From contig CAIWFH010000032.1 in the NCBI GenBank assembly GCA_903911925.1, positions 46,651-110,650 of the forward strand: 64,000 nt of DNA, read 5' to 3'. The DNA is from an uncultured Acidobacteriaceae bacterium (GTDB lineage Bacteria; Acidobacteriota; Terriglobia; Terriglobales; Acidobacteriaceae). This document shows positions 28,866 through 37,733 of the stretch, in pieces. A program made the position numbers and the translations under genes. Each line of letters starts with the position of its first letter. The first letter of the stretch is position 1. The notes beneath the pieces were generated by a model, which saw only the letters and a program-made list of their open reading frames with translations, was not told the DNA's origin and made no database searches.

Positions 28866-30302
28866 TTAGAAAGCCTTGTACACAATGCCAGGAGCCGGCT
28901 GGCTGAGCAACACTGTCATGACAAAAGCTGCAAGGCCCAGCGCGGAGGCGTATACCACGCGCGCATAACGGCTGGTGAGCGCAGGCCCCTCCGCGGTCTC
29001 GATCGAAAGCAATCGTGCGCGCAACCACTCCCACAGTGCCAGAAATACAGTAGCAAGCAGCCAAAGTCCCGCCCAAACACCAAACCAGCGGAATGCATCA
29101 AGCGCGGCGAAGACCACGTCAATTTGGCTCCAACTGGCCCAGAGCCAGAACAAGGAAAGTGCAAACCAACTGAATGTCAGGCCGCGGCCGAATGCGACAT
29201 AGACCGGGTTCCCTGCCAGCGCCTTGTAGCCTTTCCTGCCAAGGCGTCGCGTCAACATCACTTGCCACAGCTTGTTGATCGAGACTCCTCCCCCTTGCAG
29301 CAATCCGTACACAAGAAACTCCGACGTGCGCCCGTGCCAAATGCCAACCAGGAAGAATGTAACAAAGAAGCAGAAGACGCCCAAAAAGGGTTCCATTGCG
29401 ACCGAAGAATTGCGCCGCATCAATACCATGAGGAGTGGGTTGTAAACATACGACTTGAACCAGGTTGAAAGTGTAATGTGCCAACGACTCCAGAAATCAA
29501 GGAATGACGACGCCGAGAATGGGCGATCGAAGTTCTCTGGCAAGCGCACACGCATGAGGCGAGCCACCGCGATAACGATATCGATGTAGCCGGAGAAGTT
29601 GGCGTAGAGGAAAAGCGGGTATGCGACGATGAGCTTGAACGCCGCATAGGTTTTGAATGACGGCGATAACTGGTAGGACATCTGCGCCAGGGCATCGACT
29701 CGGATCATGTCGAAGATCATGCCCAAGACATTGACCTTGAAGAAACCGCGGACAATGCGTTCCAACTGCAAGCCGATTACGCGGGGGCCGAGCGCGAGTG
29801 GCTCAGCGGCGAACTGGTCGCGAGCAAATTCGTCGTAGCGTTGAATAGGACCCGAAATAAGCGTTGTGAAGTTGAGCAGGTAGAGCAGGTAGGAGCCTAT
29901 TCCAATATGCCGCTGCTTGTCCCCATCTCCCGTATCGATGAGCAGGTGCAACACGCGAAAGAAAATATACGAAAGTCCGAGTGTTAAATAAGGACCATGC
30001 AGGAAGATGCCTGCAGGGAGAAAGGTGTATTTCTTCAGCCATATGTAGACGAAAAGAACGGCGATGATACTCCAGGCCATCGCCCTTGACCAGCCGCGCT
30101 CAAGCAGGATCAGGCTTGCATAACCAAGCAGCAGAAATCCGATCAACGGAAGAAACACCAGCGGATTGTGCTCAAGCAAACCAAGAAATACGAGGCTGGC
30201 CGCCATAAGAACAATGGACCGCCAGATGCGCGAGCGGCTGAAGTTCGAAACCAATGCGGCAGCCAGGCCAAAAAATACAAACTGGAAAGAAGCTGTATCC
30301 AT
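28866..30302 (-). CDS. MBOAT family O-acyltransferase (AlgI/DltB-like)
   Basis: Polytopic membrane protein of about 478 residues with roughly 10-12 hydrophobic segments. The family motif FWSRWHITLSTWF and SYVYNPL matches AlgI/DltB proteins, as does the second histidine in VGIWHGRTSEFL, which forms the acyl-transfer site. Such proteins move an acyl group across or at the membrane from a carrier to a glycan or lipid. The ATG at 30302 is used; an in-frame TTG at 30311 directly follows the stop of the upstream SGNH gene and is an alternative. Gene order with ACP, FkbH and SGNH partners strongly suggests an ACP-dependent DltB-like role. Confidence 0.9.
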   Translation of the reverse strand: MDTASFQFVFFGLAAALVSNFSRSRIWRSIVLMAASLVFLGLLEHNPLVFLPLIGFLLLGYASLILLERGWSRAMAWSIIAVLFVYIWLKKYTFLPAGIFLHGPYLTLGLSYIFFRVLHLLIDTGDGDKQRHIGIGSYLLYLLNFTTLISGPIQRYDEFARDQFAAEPLALGPRVIGLQLERIVRGFFKVNVLGMIFDMIRVDALAQMSYQLSPSFKTYAAFKLIVAYPLFLYANFSGYIDIVIAVARLMRVRLPENFDRPFSASSFLDFWSRWHITLSTWFKSYVYNPLLMVLMRRNSSVAMEPFLGVFCFFVTFFLVGIWHGRTSEFLVYGLLQGGGVSINKLWQVMLTRRLGRKGYKALAGNPVYVAFGRGLTFSWFALSLFWLWASWSQIDVVFAALDAFRWFGVWAGLWLLATVFLALWEWLRARLLSIETAEGPALTSRYARVVYASALGLAAFVMTVLLSQPAPGIVYKAF

Positions 30303-30311
30303 TGTGATCAA

Positions 30312-31541
30312 CTATCTCCCAAATCCTATTTCAGATTTCGCTCGGCTTACAGCTACAAGCTGCGGCACCGCGCGGCTGGTAAGTTCCTTGGCAAGCGACA
30401 AGGCTATCATTCTGTGACCTTCGGCATCTGGGTGGGTATCCATCGAGAAGAAGCCTTGTTCGGGGTTGGGAATTGTTCGGAACGCTGGCAACACGTCGAC
30501 ATAGATTCCGCCGTCGCTTTCGATGATAGAGCGCACCTTGTTGTCCAGTTGGTATGGATCGCACCCTGGTGGCCACTGCCCCATGGAGACCATGGCAACC
30601 TGCGCACGGTACGGCACAAGCACCGCAACCAAAGGCACCCCGGCAGCCTTGGCCTGGTCCTCAACCGCAGCCACTGCGACTGTGAACCGCGAGAGATAGC
30701 TTTGCCATTCCGCATCCGTCTTTGTCTTGAGGAACTCCCCCTCGGGCCCCATCAGATACGACTTCACATACTGACTCTGGCTCTGAAACAAGAAGTGTCT
30801 GGTCAGGAAAGCAGCTCGCGAGTGGTCAGACAAAGCGGCCATCGCGCCCGACATCGATCGAGCAGCAGCCGCGCCCTTCATGCGAGACCAAACATTGGCC
30901 ACAAGCCCTTGGGCAATGCGTTTCTTTACATCAGCCGAAAGCGGAACCGCCGAAACGACCCGAATATCAAAGGGCGTTATGATCCAAAGGATCATGTCGG
31001 GCTTCGCAGCGAGCACTTCGTCGAAACGAGAGGCGATGTTTTGAGGGTATTCCGCCACCATAGCCTCGTTGTAGAGTTCTATGGAGCGGCCGGTCCGCTG
31101 AGAGAGTTCGTTGGGCAGTAATGCCGCGAAAGTCTTTTCTTGCGCGACCTGGTCTCCCATGGCGGTAGATGAGCCAACCATCACGATCCTGAATATTCCT
31201 GGCTGCTTCGGCAACAATTCCTTGCCGGCCCGATGTCCGCGACTATTGAACCGGTATTCTACCGGCGGGCCTTCTGGGTCCTTTACCCAGCAAACAGAAT
31301 TCGGAACCGCTCTCAATCCTGCCGAGGAATTATTAAAGAGTACGCATCCCGGCATTCCAGTATTTGATACGCTGAACACCCGGCGGGCAATGAATTCCGT
31401 GGAACCGGCCAGAAGGCAGATAGTTAACAGGCTAATCCCGGGCAGCAGCAGCCAGTCGCGTCGCGGCAATACAAGCTCCGCTTGTTCCGGGGGCCCGGAT
31501 GTTCGTGCAAATCCGGAACCGGACTGTGCATTGCTCGTCAT
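30312..31541 (-). CDS. Membrane-anchored SGNH/GDSL-like hydrolase or acyltransferase partner, copy A
   Basis: 409-residue protein with one N-terminal transmembrane segment (WLLLPGISLLTICLLAGST) after a short cytoplasmic tail, then a large external domain. SGNH features are the Ser block IVMVGSSTAMG and the Asp-His block DTHPDAEGH near the C-terminus. Between them lies PDMILWIITPFD. It is a tandem paralogue of the next gene upstream; both begin MTSNAQ and share RRDWLLLP. In DltD, AlgX/AlgJ and PatB systems, SGNH-type proteins work beside an MBOAT to place or remove acyl groups outside the cell. The stop is virtually adjacent to the MBOAT start, supporting co-translation. Confidence 0.82.
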   Translation of the reverse strand: MTSNAQSGSGFARTSGPPEQAELVLPRRDWLLLPGISLLTICLLAGSTEFIARRVFSVSNTGMPGCVLFNNSSAGLRAVPNSVCWVKDPEGPPVEYRFNSRGHRAGKELLPKQPGIFRIVMVGSSTAMGDQVAQEKTFAALLPNELSQRTGRSIELYNEAMVAEYPQNIASRFDEVLAAKPDMILWIITPFDIRVVSAVPLSADVKKRIAQGLVANVWSRMKGAAAARSMSGAMAALSDHSRAAFLTRHFLFQSQSQYVKSYLMGPEGEFLKTKTDAEWQSYLSRFTVAVAAVEDQAKAAGVPLVAVLVPYRAQVAMVSMGQWPPGCDPYQLDNKVRSIIESDGGIYVDVLPAFRTIPNPEQGFFSMDTHPDAEGHRMIALSLAKELTSRAVPQLVAVSRAKSEIGFGR

Positions 31542-31579
31542 GGCTGCTGCTTCTCCTTGAGATGGAAATTGAACGCTTC

Positions 31580-32809
31580 TTACTTTTGAAGGTTCGCTTC
31601 GCCGTTCTGGCGGCCATTCGGCTTGAGCTCAGGCACTGCGCCACTTGTAAGCGCCTTAGCCAGGACCCCGGCGACCATCGCGTGTCCACGGGCATTGGGA
31701 TGGACATCAAGTGGGAAAAAATACCGCTCGGCATTAGCTGCCTTGCCAAAATCCGACAAGATCTCGACATAGGTTCCGCCGTGGCTCTCAATTATGGCTC
31801 GCACCTCATTGTCCAGTTTGTACGGATCAAATTCACGCGGCCAGGTTCCCCTGGAAATCAAAGCCGCCTGAGCGCGTTCTGGCAATAGCACAACCACCAA
31901 AGGTGAGCCCGCTGCCCTTGCCTGAGCCGCAATATCCGCTGCAATGTCGTTGAAGTTCTTCAGGTTGTTTTGCCACTCCGCGCTCGGCATATTCCTCATG
32001 AATTCCGGTCCGTGAATCTTATCCGCGCCGTCTGGCTTCTCAGCAAGGTAGGAAGTTATCAACTGGCTCTGACTCTCGAACAAAAAATGCCTGAGCAGGA
32101 ACACGGCGTGATCGACAAGTTCATTTCTCACAGGGTTGTACACTGCCCCCGCAAGCCGCCTTACCTTTCGGTATGGCGACAGGGCCGAGAAGGCTTGACG
32201 GGCTTGCGGGGGTTCAGGACTCGGGTTCCAGATGTCGGATGGGCCTAAGAGCCACAGAATCATGTCTGGCTTTGGCGCCAGTACTTCCTTGAAGTGAAGC
32301 GCGAAGGTGTGCGGCGAACGAAGCGGCATGCCTTCGTTATAGAGCTCAACATCTCGCCCTGTCCTCCGGGAGAGTTCCAAAGGCAGCAACGTGGCGAGAG
32401 TCTTTTCGTTTGGCACCCGCATTCCCATTGCCAAAGATGTGCCGATCATCACGATTCGATAGGCACCAGGCCTCTTGACTCCGCATTGCAGACTCGTGCG
32501 ATACCCACAACCATTGAACCGGTATTCCGTTACCTCACCTTCGGGAATCTTCTCTGTGCACACGCTGTTCGGAATCCCTCTCACACCTGTCGAGGGATCG
32601 TTGAACACAATACAATCTTCTCCGGCCCCAGGTAAGGTTGGGAGCATCCCTCGCGCTATCAAATCGGTACCGCCCACTAGGAGACCAATCGTCAGCAAGC
32701 TGATCAAAGGCAGCAGCAACCAATCGCGTCGCTGCAACCTGGGCTCCACGTGTTCGGGAAGACCAGCCGCACTTATGGATACGGAGCTGTTCTGTGCATT
32801 ACTCGTCAT
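31580..32809 (-). CDS. Membrane-anchored SGNH/GDSL-like hydrolase or acyltransferase partner, copy B
   Basis: 409 residues, the same length as the adjacent copy A and clearly duplicated from a common ancestor. N-terminal anchor WLLLPLISLLTIGLLVGGT. The Ser block is IVMIGTSLAMG, so the residue before Ser is Thr rather than Ser, and the Asp-His block is DVHPNARGH. The first halves are better conserved than the middle, which suggests different acceptors or partners. Upstream, 287 bp with no gene separate it from FkbH; that gap may hold a second promoter, with TACAAT readable on the minus strand near 32,874-32,879. Enzymatic direction (transfer or hydrolysis) cannot be read. Confidence 0.82.
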   Translation of the reverse strand: MTSNAQNSSVSISAAGLPEHVEPRLQRRDWLLLPLISLLTIGLLVGGTDLIARGMLPTLPGAGEDCIVFNDPSTGVRGIPNSVCTEKIPEGEVTEYRFNGCGYRTSLQCGVKRPGAYRIVMIGTSLAMGMRVPNEKTLATLLPLELSRRTGRDVELYNEGMPLRSPHTFALHFKEVLAPKPDMILWLLGPSDIWNPSPEPPQARQAFSALSPYRKVRRLAGAVYNPVRNELVDHAVFLLRHFLFESQSQLITSYLAEKPDGADKIHGPEFMRNMPSAEWQNNLKNFNDIAADIAAQARAAGSPLVVVLLPERAQAALISRGTWPREFDPYKLDNEVRAIIESHGGTYVEILSDFGKAANAERYFFPLDVHPNARGHAMVAGVLAKALTSGAVPELKPNGRQNGEANLQK

Positions 32810-33096
32810 GGTTGCTGCTTTCTCCCGCCACGAAAGCCGAGTTTCAAAGCTATTAACTATGCGATCTCATTTCATTGTATTGCCGAGCGACCGCTCGCTC
32901 CGAGTTCAGGTACGGCGCCGATGGCAAACTGCCTGAAAAGCAGGTGTGTGCGGCGGCGTGCGCGTTTGGATCAGGACGCGCACCCATCAACACCGCGGAC
33001 CCAACAGGGCAAAGATCGTCGAGAGATCAAGCAACGGCAAGATGGCCCATTCCCGCCTGGGAACCATCGTTTCCTCTGTGACTCCGCCGGCTGGCA

Positions 33097-35025
33097 TCAT
33101 GCGATTGTTTGTCCCTTAGCCTCAAAACCAATTGAGACGATCCTCATGGGAGCGCTGTCCGGCTCTGCGCCATCTACCAGCAACTCCCAGCGGGTCAATC
33201 CCGACTCCTCCGCTGCGACCTTGGTAAATCCCAGCCGCACGTAGTGGTCGACAACCAGCGCATTCTTCTCAGTGGGCTTGTAGACGCCGGCCAACTTGTG
33301 TATGCCGGCCGCGCGGGCGTGCTCAAGAATCTCGCGCAGCACCATGTGCTCTACCTTCCGCCCCAGAACGCGGCAACTCATCAGCCAGGTATCGATATCC
33401 CATGCTCCAGCTTCGCGTGGTCGGCAAATCACGACGCTGATCATGCCGTTATCGCCGAAGCTATCTGCCAGGCGGACTTGCAGGGTGAAGACCTCCGGGT
33501 CATTCTCCGCCTCGGTTACTTCCGGGTCCGTGTAGCGGCGCGTGGTGAGATTGTATTGGTTTGACTTATTGATGAGCTGTACGATGCGCGCCCGACTGGT
33601 GGCATCAAATGGCTGGAACGTGATCGTCATGTCCAGCGACGCCAGGTACGCATCAACGCCGCCCACCTGCTTTTGCAGGCTGGCGCGCTTGGCATTGTCC
33701 TGGTAGAAGCCCGCGCGCTTCAGATCTTCGGCCGCGAAGGCCACCGATTCAAAGTAGCCCGCGGCGGCAAGGGTACGCGCATAGTAGGCCGGATCTTCCG
33801 GCAACTCGGGGACCGCGACCTGCGGAAGGAGCTGCCGCACAAGACCCCGTTCCACGGGATTGTCGTCAAGAAACACCATGGAGTCCAGGCCAAGCGATAG
33901 CTCTTCGGCGATAGCTCTGATATTGGTTGCCTTGTCGTTCCAATTCGCCTGGAAGACAGCGATATCGTCCAGTTTCAGCAGCATCTCAGGATGCTTTTCG
34001 AATGGGGTGCGCGCGATCTCGTCCGTGTTCTTCGATGAAACGGCGAGCACAATGCCGCGCCGGCGAAGATCGAGCGCCATGCGCTGCACGGCAAGGTGTG
34101 CCTCACCGCGTGCATCGCCTTGCGCGATCTTGATTCCTTCGAGGCCGTCGTCGCCGATCACCCCGCCCCAGACCGTATTGTCCAGATCGAGAATCAGCAC
34201 CTTGCGGCTTTTGCCGCGAATCGCCGCAATTGTGCGACCCACGTGGTCGGCATAAAGCGGAATAAATTCGTCCGCGAATGGAAACTTCCCAAGGTTCCAC
34301 AATTCCGTGTTGTGCCAGTTCGCCAGCCCCAACGTTTCGGCAAGTCCGGCAACATCGAACAGTACGTCTCCCGAACTGGCAACAAACTCCGCCAGTTCGC
34401 GATTCACGCTATCGAGCAGAGAGCGAATGGTACCCGGCACCGAGCGATCCAGGCTTCCAAACAAGGTTTCGACCGGAGGCGCAAAGGTTTGAAAAATGCA
34501 AAGCGCGCCGCAGTTGGATTTGATTCCGCCCTGCATTGCTTTCAAGTAGCCCAAAATGCCTTGCACCTTTGCAGCCGATGCATCCGCGTCTCCGATGGAA
34601 AGCGTCAATGGAAGCGCCCGATAGTCAATTGCAAACAATACTGCATCGGGCTTGGACTCGTTCACAAAGGATCCCGGTGTAAGTGCCTCTTGCGCGACCT
34701 GGTCAAAGGGGGGGTGAATCACCTCCAGCGAGATTCCGTATCGTGCGGCGCTGGCCACTAGCGCCGGAACGATAAAATCGATGGTTGCATTGCTCAAAAC
34801 CGCCAACCTGAACGGACTTAGCGGTTCCAGCGGGTTCCCCTCGCTCCGGGCCTTGTTGATCCTCTTTGCCAACTTGGTCAACTGGCTCACATCCAGGCCA
34901 AACGATGCCAGCGCAAGAATTTCGCGCCCCAGCGAATCCGCTCCGGTGCCCAGCGCTTTCAATTTGGCAGAGAAATCCTGAGGAGGTCGCGGCAACCACT
35001 GCAACTCTGTGTAAAGGGGGTTCAT
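33097..35025 (-). CDS. FkbH-like HAD-IIIC family protein (glyceryl-ACP forming)
   Basis: Members of this family load a three-carbon unit from 1,3-bisphosphoglycerate onto an acyl carrier protein as glyceryl-S-ACP, in methoxymalonyl-ACP and tetronate biosynthesis. Visible are an N-terminal SGNH-like helper domain (LAVLSNATIDFIVPAL), the HAD nucleophile motif ILDLDNTVWGGVIGDDG, SSKNTDEI, the Asp-rich VFLDDNPVER, and a C-terminal GNAT-like domain (AGVYKPTEKNALVVDHYVRL). The ATG at 35025 (NPLYTELQWLPRPPQDF) is chosen. In-frame alternatives are ATG at 35055 and TTG at 35124; none has a convincing Shine-Dalgarno. Just downstream of the ACP gene, its expected partner. Confidence 0.88.
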   Translation of the reverse strand: MNPLYTELQWLPRPPQDFSAKLKALGTGADSLGREILALASFGLDVSQLTKLAKRINKARSEGNPLEPLSPFRLAVLSNATIDFIVPALVASAARYGISLEVIHPPFDQVAQEALTPGSFVNESKPDAVLFAIDYRALPLTLSIGDADASAAKVQGILGYLKAMQGGIKSNCGALCIFQTFAPPVETLFGSLDRSVPGTIRSLLDSVNRELAEFVASSGDVLFDVAGLAETLGLANWHNTELWNLGKFPFADEFIPLYADHVGRTIAAIRGKSRKVLILDLDNTVWGGVIGDDGLEGIKIAQGDARGEAHLAVQRMALDLRRRGIVLAVSSKNTDEIARTPFEKHPEMLLKLDDIAVFQANWNDKATNIRAIAEELSLGLDSMVFLDDNPVERGLVRQLLPQVAVPELPEDPAYYARTLAAAGYFESVAFAAEDLKRAGFYQDNAKRASLQKQVGGVDAYLASLDMTITFQPFDATSRARIVQLINKSNQYNLTTRRYTDPEVTEAENDPEVFTLQVRLADSFGDNGMISVVICRPREAGAWDIDTWLMSCRVLGRKVEHMVLREILEHARAAGIHKLAGVYKPTEKNALVVDHYVRLGFTKVAAEESGLTRWELLVDGAEPDSAPMRIVSIGFEAKGQTIA

Positions 35026-35141
35026 CGTTCCAATCCATTCCTTAAACGCGGCCATGTGCCAACCAAGTTGCCTGCATAGGAGAAATGTCTTCCCCGGGAA
35101 TTCGCCGAGGTGAATTTCCGGCAAATTGCAGCCCGGGCCGC

Positions 35142-35381
35142 CTAGGCACGAGACTTGATCAACGTCACCAACTCACCCACGTTCTCCAGTTTTCCGATCT
35201 CAGAGGTGGTGAACTTTATCTTGAACACCTTTTCGACTGTGAGGATCAGGCGGATATGCGTCAGGCTGTCCCACCCATCCACATCCTTGGCCGAGATTTG
35301 GGGTGTCAATACGATCAAATCGTCGTCGAAGACATCGTGAAAGATATCGGTCAGTTGGGCGTAGATGCTGTCTTCATTCAT
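35142..35381 (-). CDS. Acyl carrier protein
   Basis: 79-residue acyl/peptidyl carrier protein with the phosphopantetheine attachment motif DGWDSLTH (Ser39) at the head of helix II and an acidic composition. Residues such as VEKVFKIKFTTSEIGKLENV match helices II and III. It is the first gene of the minus-strand operon and lies immediately before the FkbH-like gene, an arrangement typical of dedicated carriers rather than the fatty-acid ACP. Likely carries the glyceryl or hydroxyacyl unit used by the MBOAT protein. Confidence 0.92.
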   Translation of the reverse strand: MNEDSIYAQLTDIFHDVFDDDLIVLTPQISAKDVDGWDSLTHIRLILTVEKVFKIKFTTSEIGKLENVGELVTLIKSRA

Positions 35382-35995
35382 GCGAACGGGGATCCTTTCG
35401 TCGTCTCAAAGCTTGAGTTGTTGGGCAGCCATGATCGGAAAACAGGGAGATTGCATCTACAGAAACCGCCTGTCTGGCGCTGAGGGTATTCATCGAATAC
35501 TACCCTTGGCTGATTGCGCGGCTGTATTTGTTTCATGATATCAGAACCGCGTTTGAATGCGGCTTTTCCCCGGTTCGCCTGCCCTTCGCACTGGTTATCC
35601 GACATTTTCGGGATTCTCATGCAAGTTGCTGCAACCACCGAGGTTTGAGCGAGGCTGACTGTGAACGCCACATCCCAGTTGCTCGGTGCGCAGAGCCAGA
35701 GTCTGCCGAGTCCGAAAGTCGCACCCGGGCCAGTTTCTGTCCTCAGGCGGCCTGGCGGCAGAGAAGACCTGGACTTTCGCCTGACTTGTTCCAGGCTTGA
35801 ATCTCGCTCTCGAAGGCGTTCTTTTTGACCGTCCTCCGGTCTGAATTTCCCGAAAACGCACTGTGCCCTGTGTCGGCCGACACATCGGCTGCGGCCATGG
35901 TTTTGAATATCATATGACGGAAGCTGCTGAACGAGGCCTGGGCCGGGGTCTTGCTTTTTGTCCGTGCGCCACCTTCGTTACAACCGGGGCCGTAA
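35382..35995. other. 614-bp gene-free divergent intergenic region
   Basis: Separates the ACP/FkbH operon (minus) from the CODH/ACS cluster (plus). Short open frames here on both strands lack family resemblance, are rich in Arg, Ser and Pro, and have no ribosome-binding sites, so none is called. It must hold the promoters of both operons, but no convincing -10/-35 pair, FNR-type TTGAT-N4-ATCAA site, RNA gene or riboswitch was recognised. Confidence 0.6.
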
Positions 35996-36811
35996 ATGAA
36001 GATTGCAATATCGGGAAAAGGCGGCGTGGGCAAATCAACGGTGGCGGGTACCTTGGCGCGCCTTTACGCTGCCGAAGAGCGTCCGGTGCTGGCCGTTGAT
36101 GCCGATCCCGATGCCAACCTGGCCTCTGCCGTGGGTGTGCCGCCGGCGTTGCGAGAGCGCATTCGAACCATTTCCACGGAGCGCAAGCTGATTGAAGAGC
36201 GCACCGGCGCCAAGGTTCAAGGGTACGGCCAGATTTTCAAGATCAATCCCGATGTCTCCGATATTGCGGTACGCTATGCCGTACGCCACGAAGGCGTGGA
36301 CGTGCTGGTGCTGGGCGCTGTACAGCACGCGGCCGGCGGGTGCGCCTGCCCTGAGAGCGTACTGCTGAAGCAACTGGTGCAGCATCTTGTTCTGAGGCAC
36401 GACGAAGTCGTCATTTTGGACATGGAAGCCGGAATTGAACACCTGGGCCGCGGCACGGCCATGGGCGTCGACCTGATGCTGGTGGTCGTTGAACCCGGCA
36501 AGAGAAGTGTAGAAACGGCCCATCGCGTGCGAGAGATGGCTGCCGCCATTGGAATCGCGCGCTTCGGCGTAGTGCTGAACAAATCTGTGGACTGCGCCTC
36601 CGAGTCGCGCTGGATCTCAGATGAATTTGGGGCTGAAGCTCTTCTTGGCGTTATTCCTTTTGACAGCCGAATCGGGCTTGCCGACCGGCTGGGCCAATCT
36701 CTGATTGATCTCGGCCACGAGGATCTTCTCGTGCCGTTCCGCAACTTGAAAGATGCGCTCACCGAGCGCACAGGGGAATCAGCCAAATGGGCCGCGAACC
36801 GGGCGCAGTAG
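35996..36811 (+). CDS. cooC: CooC-type nickel-insertion ATPase (first copy)
   Basis: 271-residue MinD/SIMIBI-class P-loop ATPase. The deviant Walker A is GKGGVGKS at residues 8-15, followed by the AVDADPDAN switch and the CACPES motif, whose Cys-x-Cys pair in CooC dimers binds metal. CooC proteins mature the Ni-Fe-S C-cluster of CO dehydrogenase or the A-cluster of acetyl-CoA synthase. The ATG at 35996 follows a long gene-free region and has only a weak ribosome-binding site. It is the first gene of the CODH/ACS cluster and is separated by 151 bp from a second, divergent CooC. Confidence 0.9.
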   Translation: MKIAISGKGGVGKSTVAGTLARLYAAEERPVLAVDADPDANLASAVGVPPALRERIRTISTERKLIEERTGAKVQGYGQIFKINPDVSDIAVRYAVRHEGVDVLVLGAVQHAAGGCACPESVLLKQLVQHLVLRHDEVVILDMEAGIEHLGRGTAMGVDLMLVVVEPGKRSVETAHRVREMAAAIGIARFGVVLNKSVDCASESRWISDEFGAEALLGVIPFDSRIGLADRLGQSLIDLGHEDLLVPFRNLKDALTERTGESAKWAANRAQ

Positions 36812-36892
36812 CACTTCCTTATTCAAGATCGCTCATGGCGCGCAGCGAAGTTCCTGCGTCATGTAGCACCTGTTCCTATTCGCGAGCCTTGC

Positions 36893-36906
36893 GGAAAACG
36901 TTTCCC
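36893..36906. promoter_or_regulatory. Candidate operator palindrome between the two cooC genes
   Basis: GGAAAACGTTTCCC is a 14-base palindrome with one mismatched pair around a perfect AAACGTTT core. CG-centred palindromes of this kind are typical of LacI/GalR-family operators. It lies 57 bases upstream of the second cooC ATG, where a promoter for the downstream acs genes would sit. No regulator gene is visible, so this is a candidate only. Confidence 0.3.
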
Positions 36907-36962
36907 TTGCCGGGGCGAACCCATGGCATCATGTGCGATCAAGATTCCGGAAAGAGGTTGTC

Positions 36963-37733
36963 ATGATTATTGCCATGACCGGCAAGGGCGGAGTGGGCAA
37001 GACCTCGCTTTCCGCCATGATCGTCAACTGGCTGGTAAAGCGAGGCGAAACCCCTGTCCTGGCCGTCGATGCCGACTCCAACGCCAATCTTAACGAAGCG
37101 CTCGGCGTTAGCTTGAACGCGACCGTGGGCGGCATTCGCGAAGATGCCCGCGCCAAGGCGCAAGAGCAGATGAAGGGCATTTCAAAGCAGGAGTTCCTTG
37201 AACTGCGCGTTCAGGAAGCCCTGATTGAACAGCCCGGTTACGACCTGGTTGTGATGGGACGCCCTGAAGGCCGCGGCTGCTACTGTTTTGCCAATAATGT
37301 TCTGCGCGACGTGCTGGACCGGTTGGCGCACAATTATCGCCACGTCGTCATCGATAGCGAGGCAGGCCTTGAGCACATCGCCCGCCGAACGCTGCTTTCG
37401 GTCGACCAGTTGATCCTGGTGTCCGACTGCTCTATTCGCGGCGTCCGCACCACCAGCCGCATTTCCGCCCTGGCCGATGAAGTTCAGCTGGACGTGAAAA
37501 AGCGGGGACTGATTATCAACCGGGCTCCGAACGGAATTCTGTTACCGAACGTTCAACACGAAGCGGAATCCACCGGCTTGCCATTGCTGGCGGTGATCCC
37601 GCTCGACGACAACATCACCGCACTGGATGCCGCAGGCGTCCCGTTTGCCACCATCCCACAAGATGCTCCCGCAAGGTTAGCGCTTGACGCCATGCTGGAG
37701 CAGATATTTGCAGCTCATCTGGAGGTAAGTTAA
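36963..37733 (+). CDS. CooC/AcsF-type nickel-insertion ATPase (second copy)
   Basis: SIMIBI-class ATPase of 256 residues. The ATG at 36963 follows AAAGAGG and places GKGGVGKT at residues 8-15; an in-frame ATG at 36933 would add an implausible basic leader. AVDADSNANL is the switch region. The metal-site motif is GCYCFANN, a Cys-x-Cys pair in a different setting from the CACPES of the first copy. Its stop overlaps the ATG of the CODH gene by one base (TAATG), so the two are translationally coupled and this copy is probably the CODH maturation factor. The first copy may serve acetyl-CoA synthase, or vice versa. Confidence 0.9.
   Translation: MIIAMTGKGGVGKTSLSAMIVNWLVKRGETPVLAVDADSNANLNEALGVSLNATVGGIREDARAKAQEQMKGISKQEFLELRVQEALIEQPGYDLVVMGRPEGRGCYCFANNVLRDVLDRLAHNYRHVVIDSEAGLEHIARRTLLSVDQLILVSDCSIRGVRTTSRISALADEVQLDVKKRGLIINRAPNGILLPNVQHEAESTGLPLLAVIPLDDNITALDAAGVPFATIPQDAPARLALDAMLEQIFAAHLEVS

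Noticed and set aside
35528..35885. Short open frames in the 614-bp gene-free region
   Set aside because: No ribosome-binding sites, no domain resemblance and Arg/Ser/Pro-rich composition typical of non-coding GC-rich DNA.
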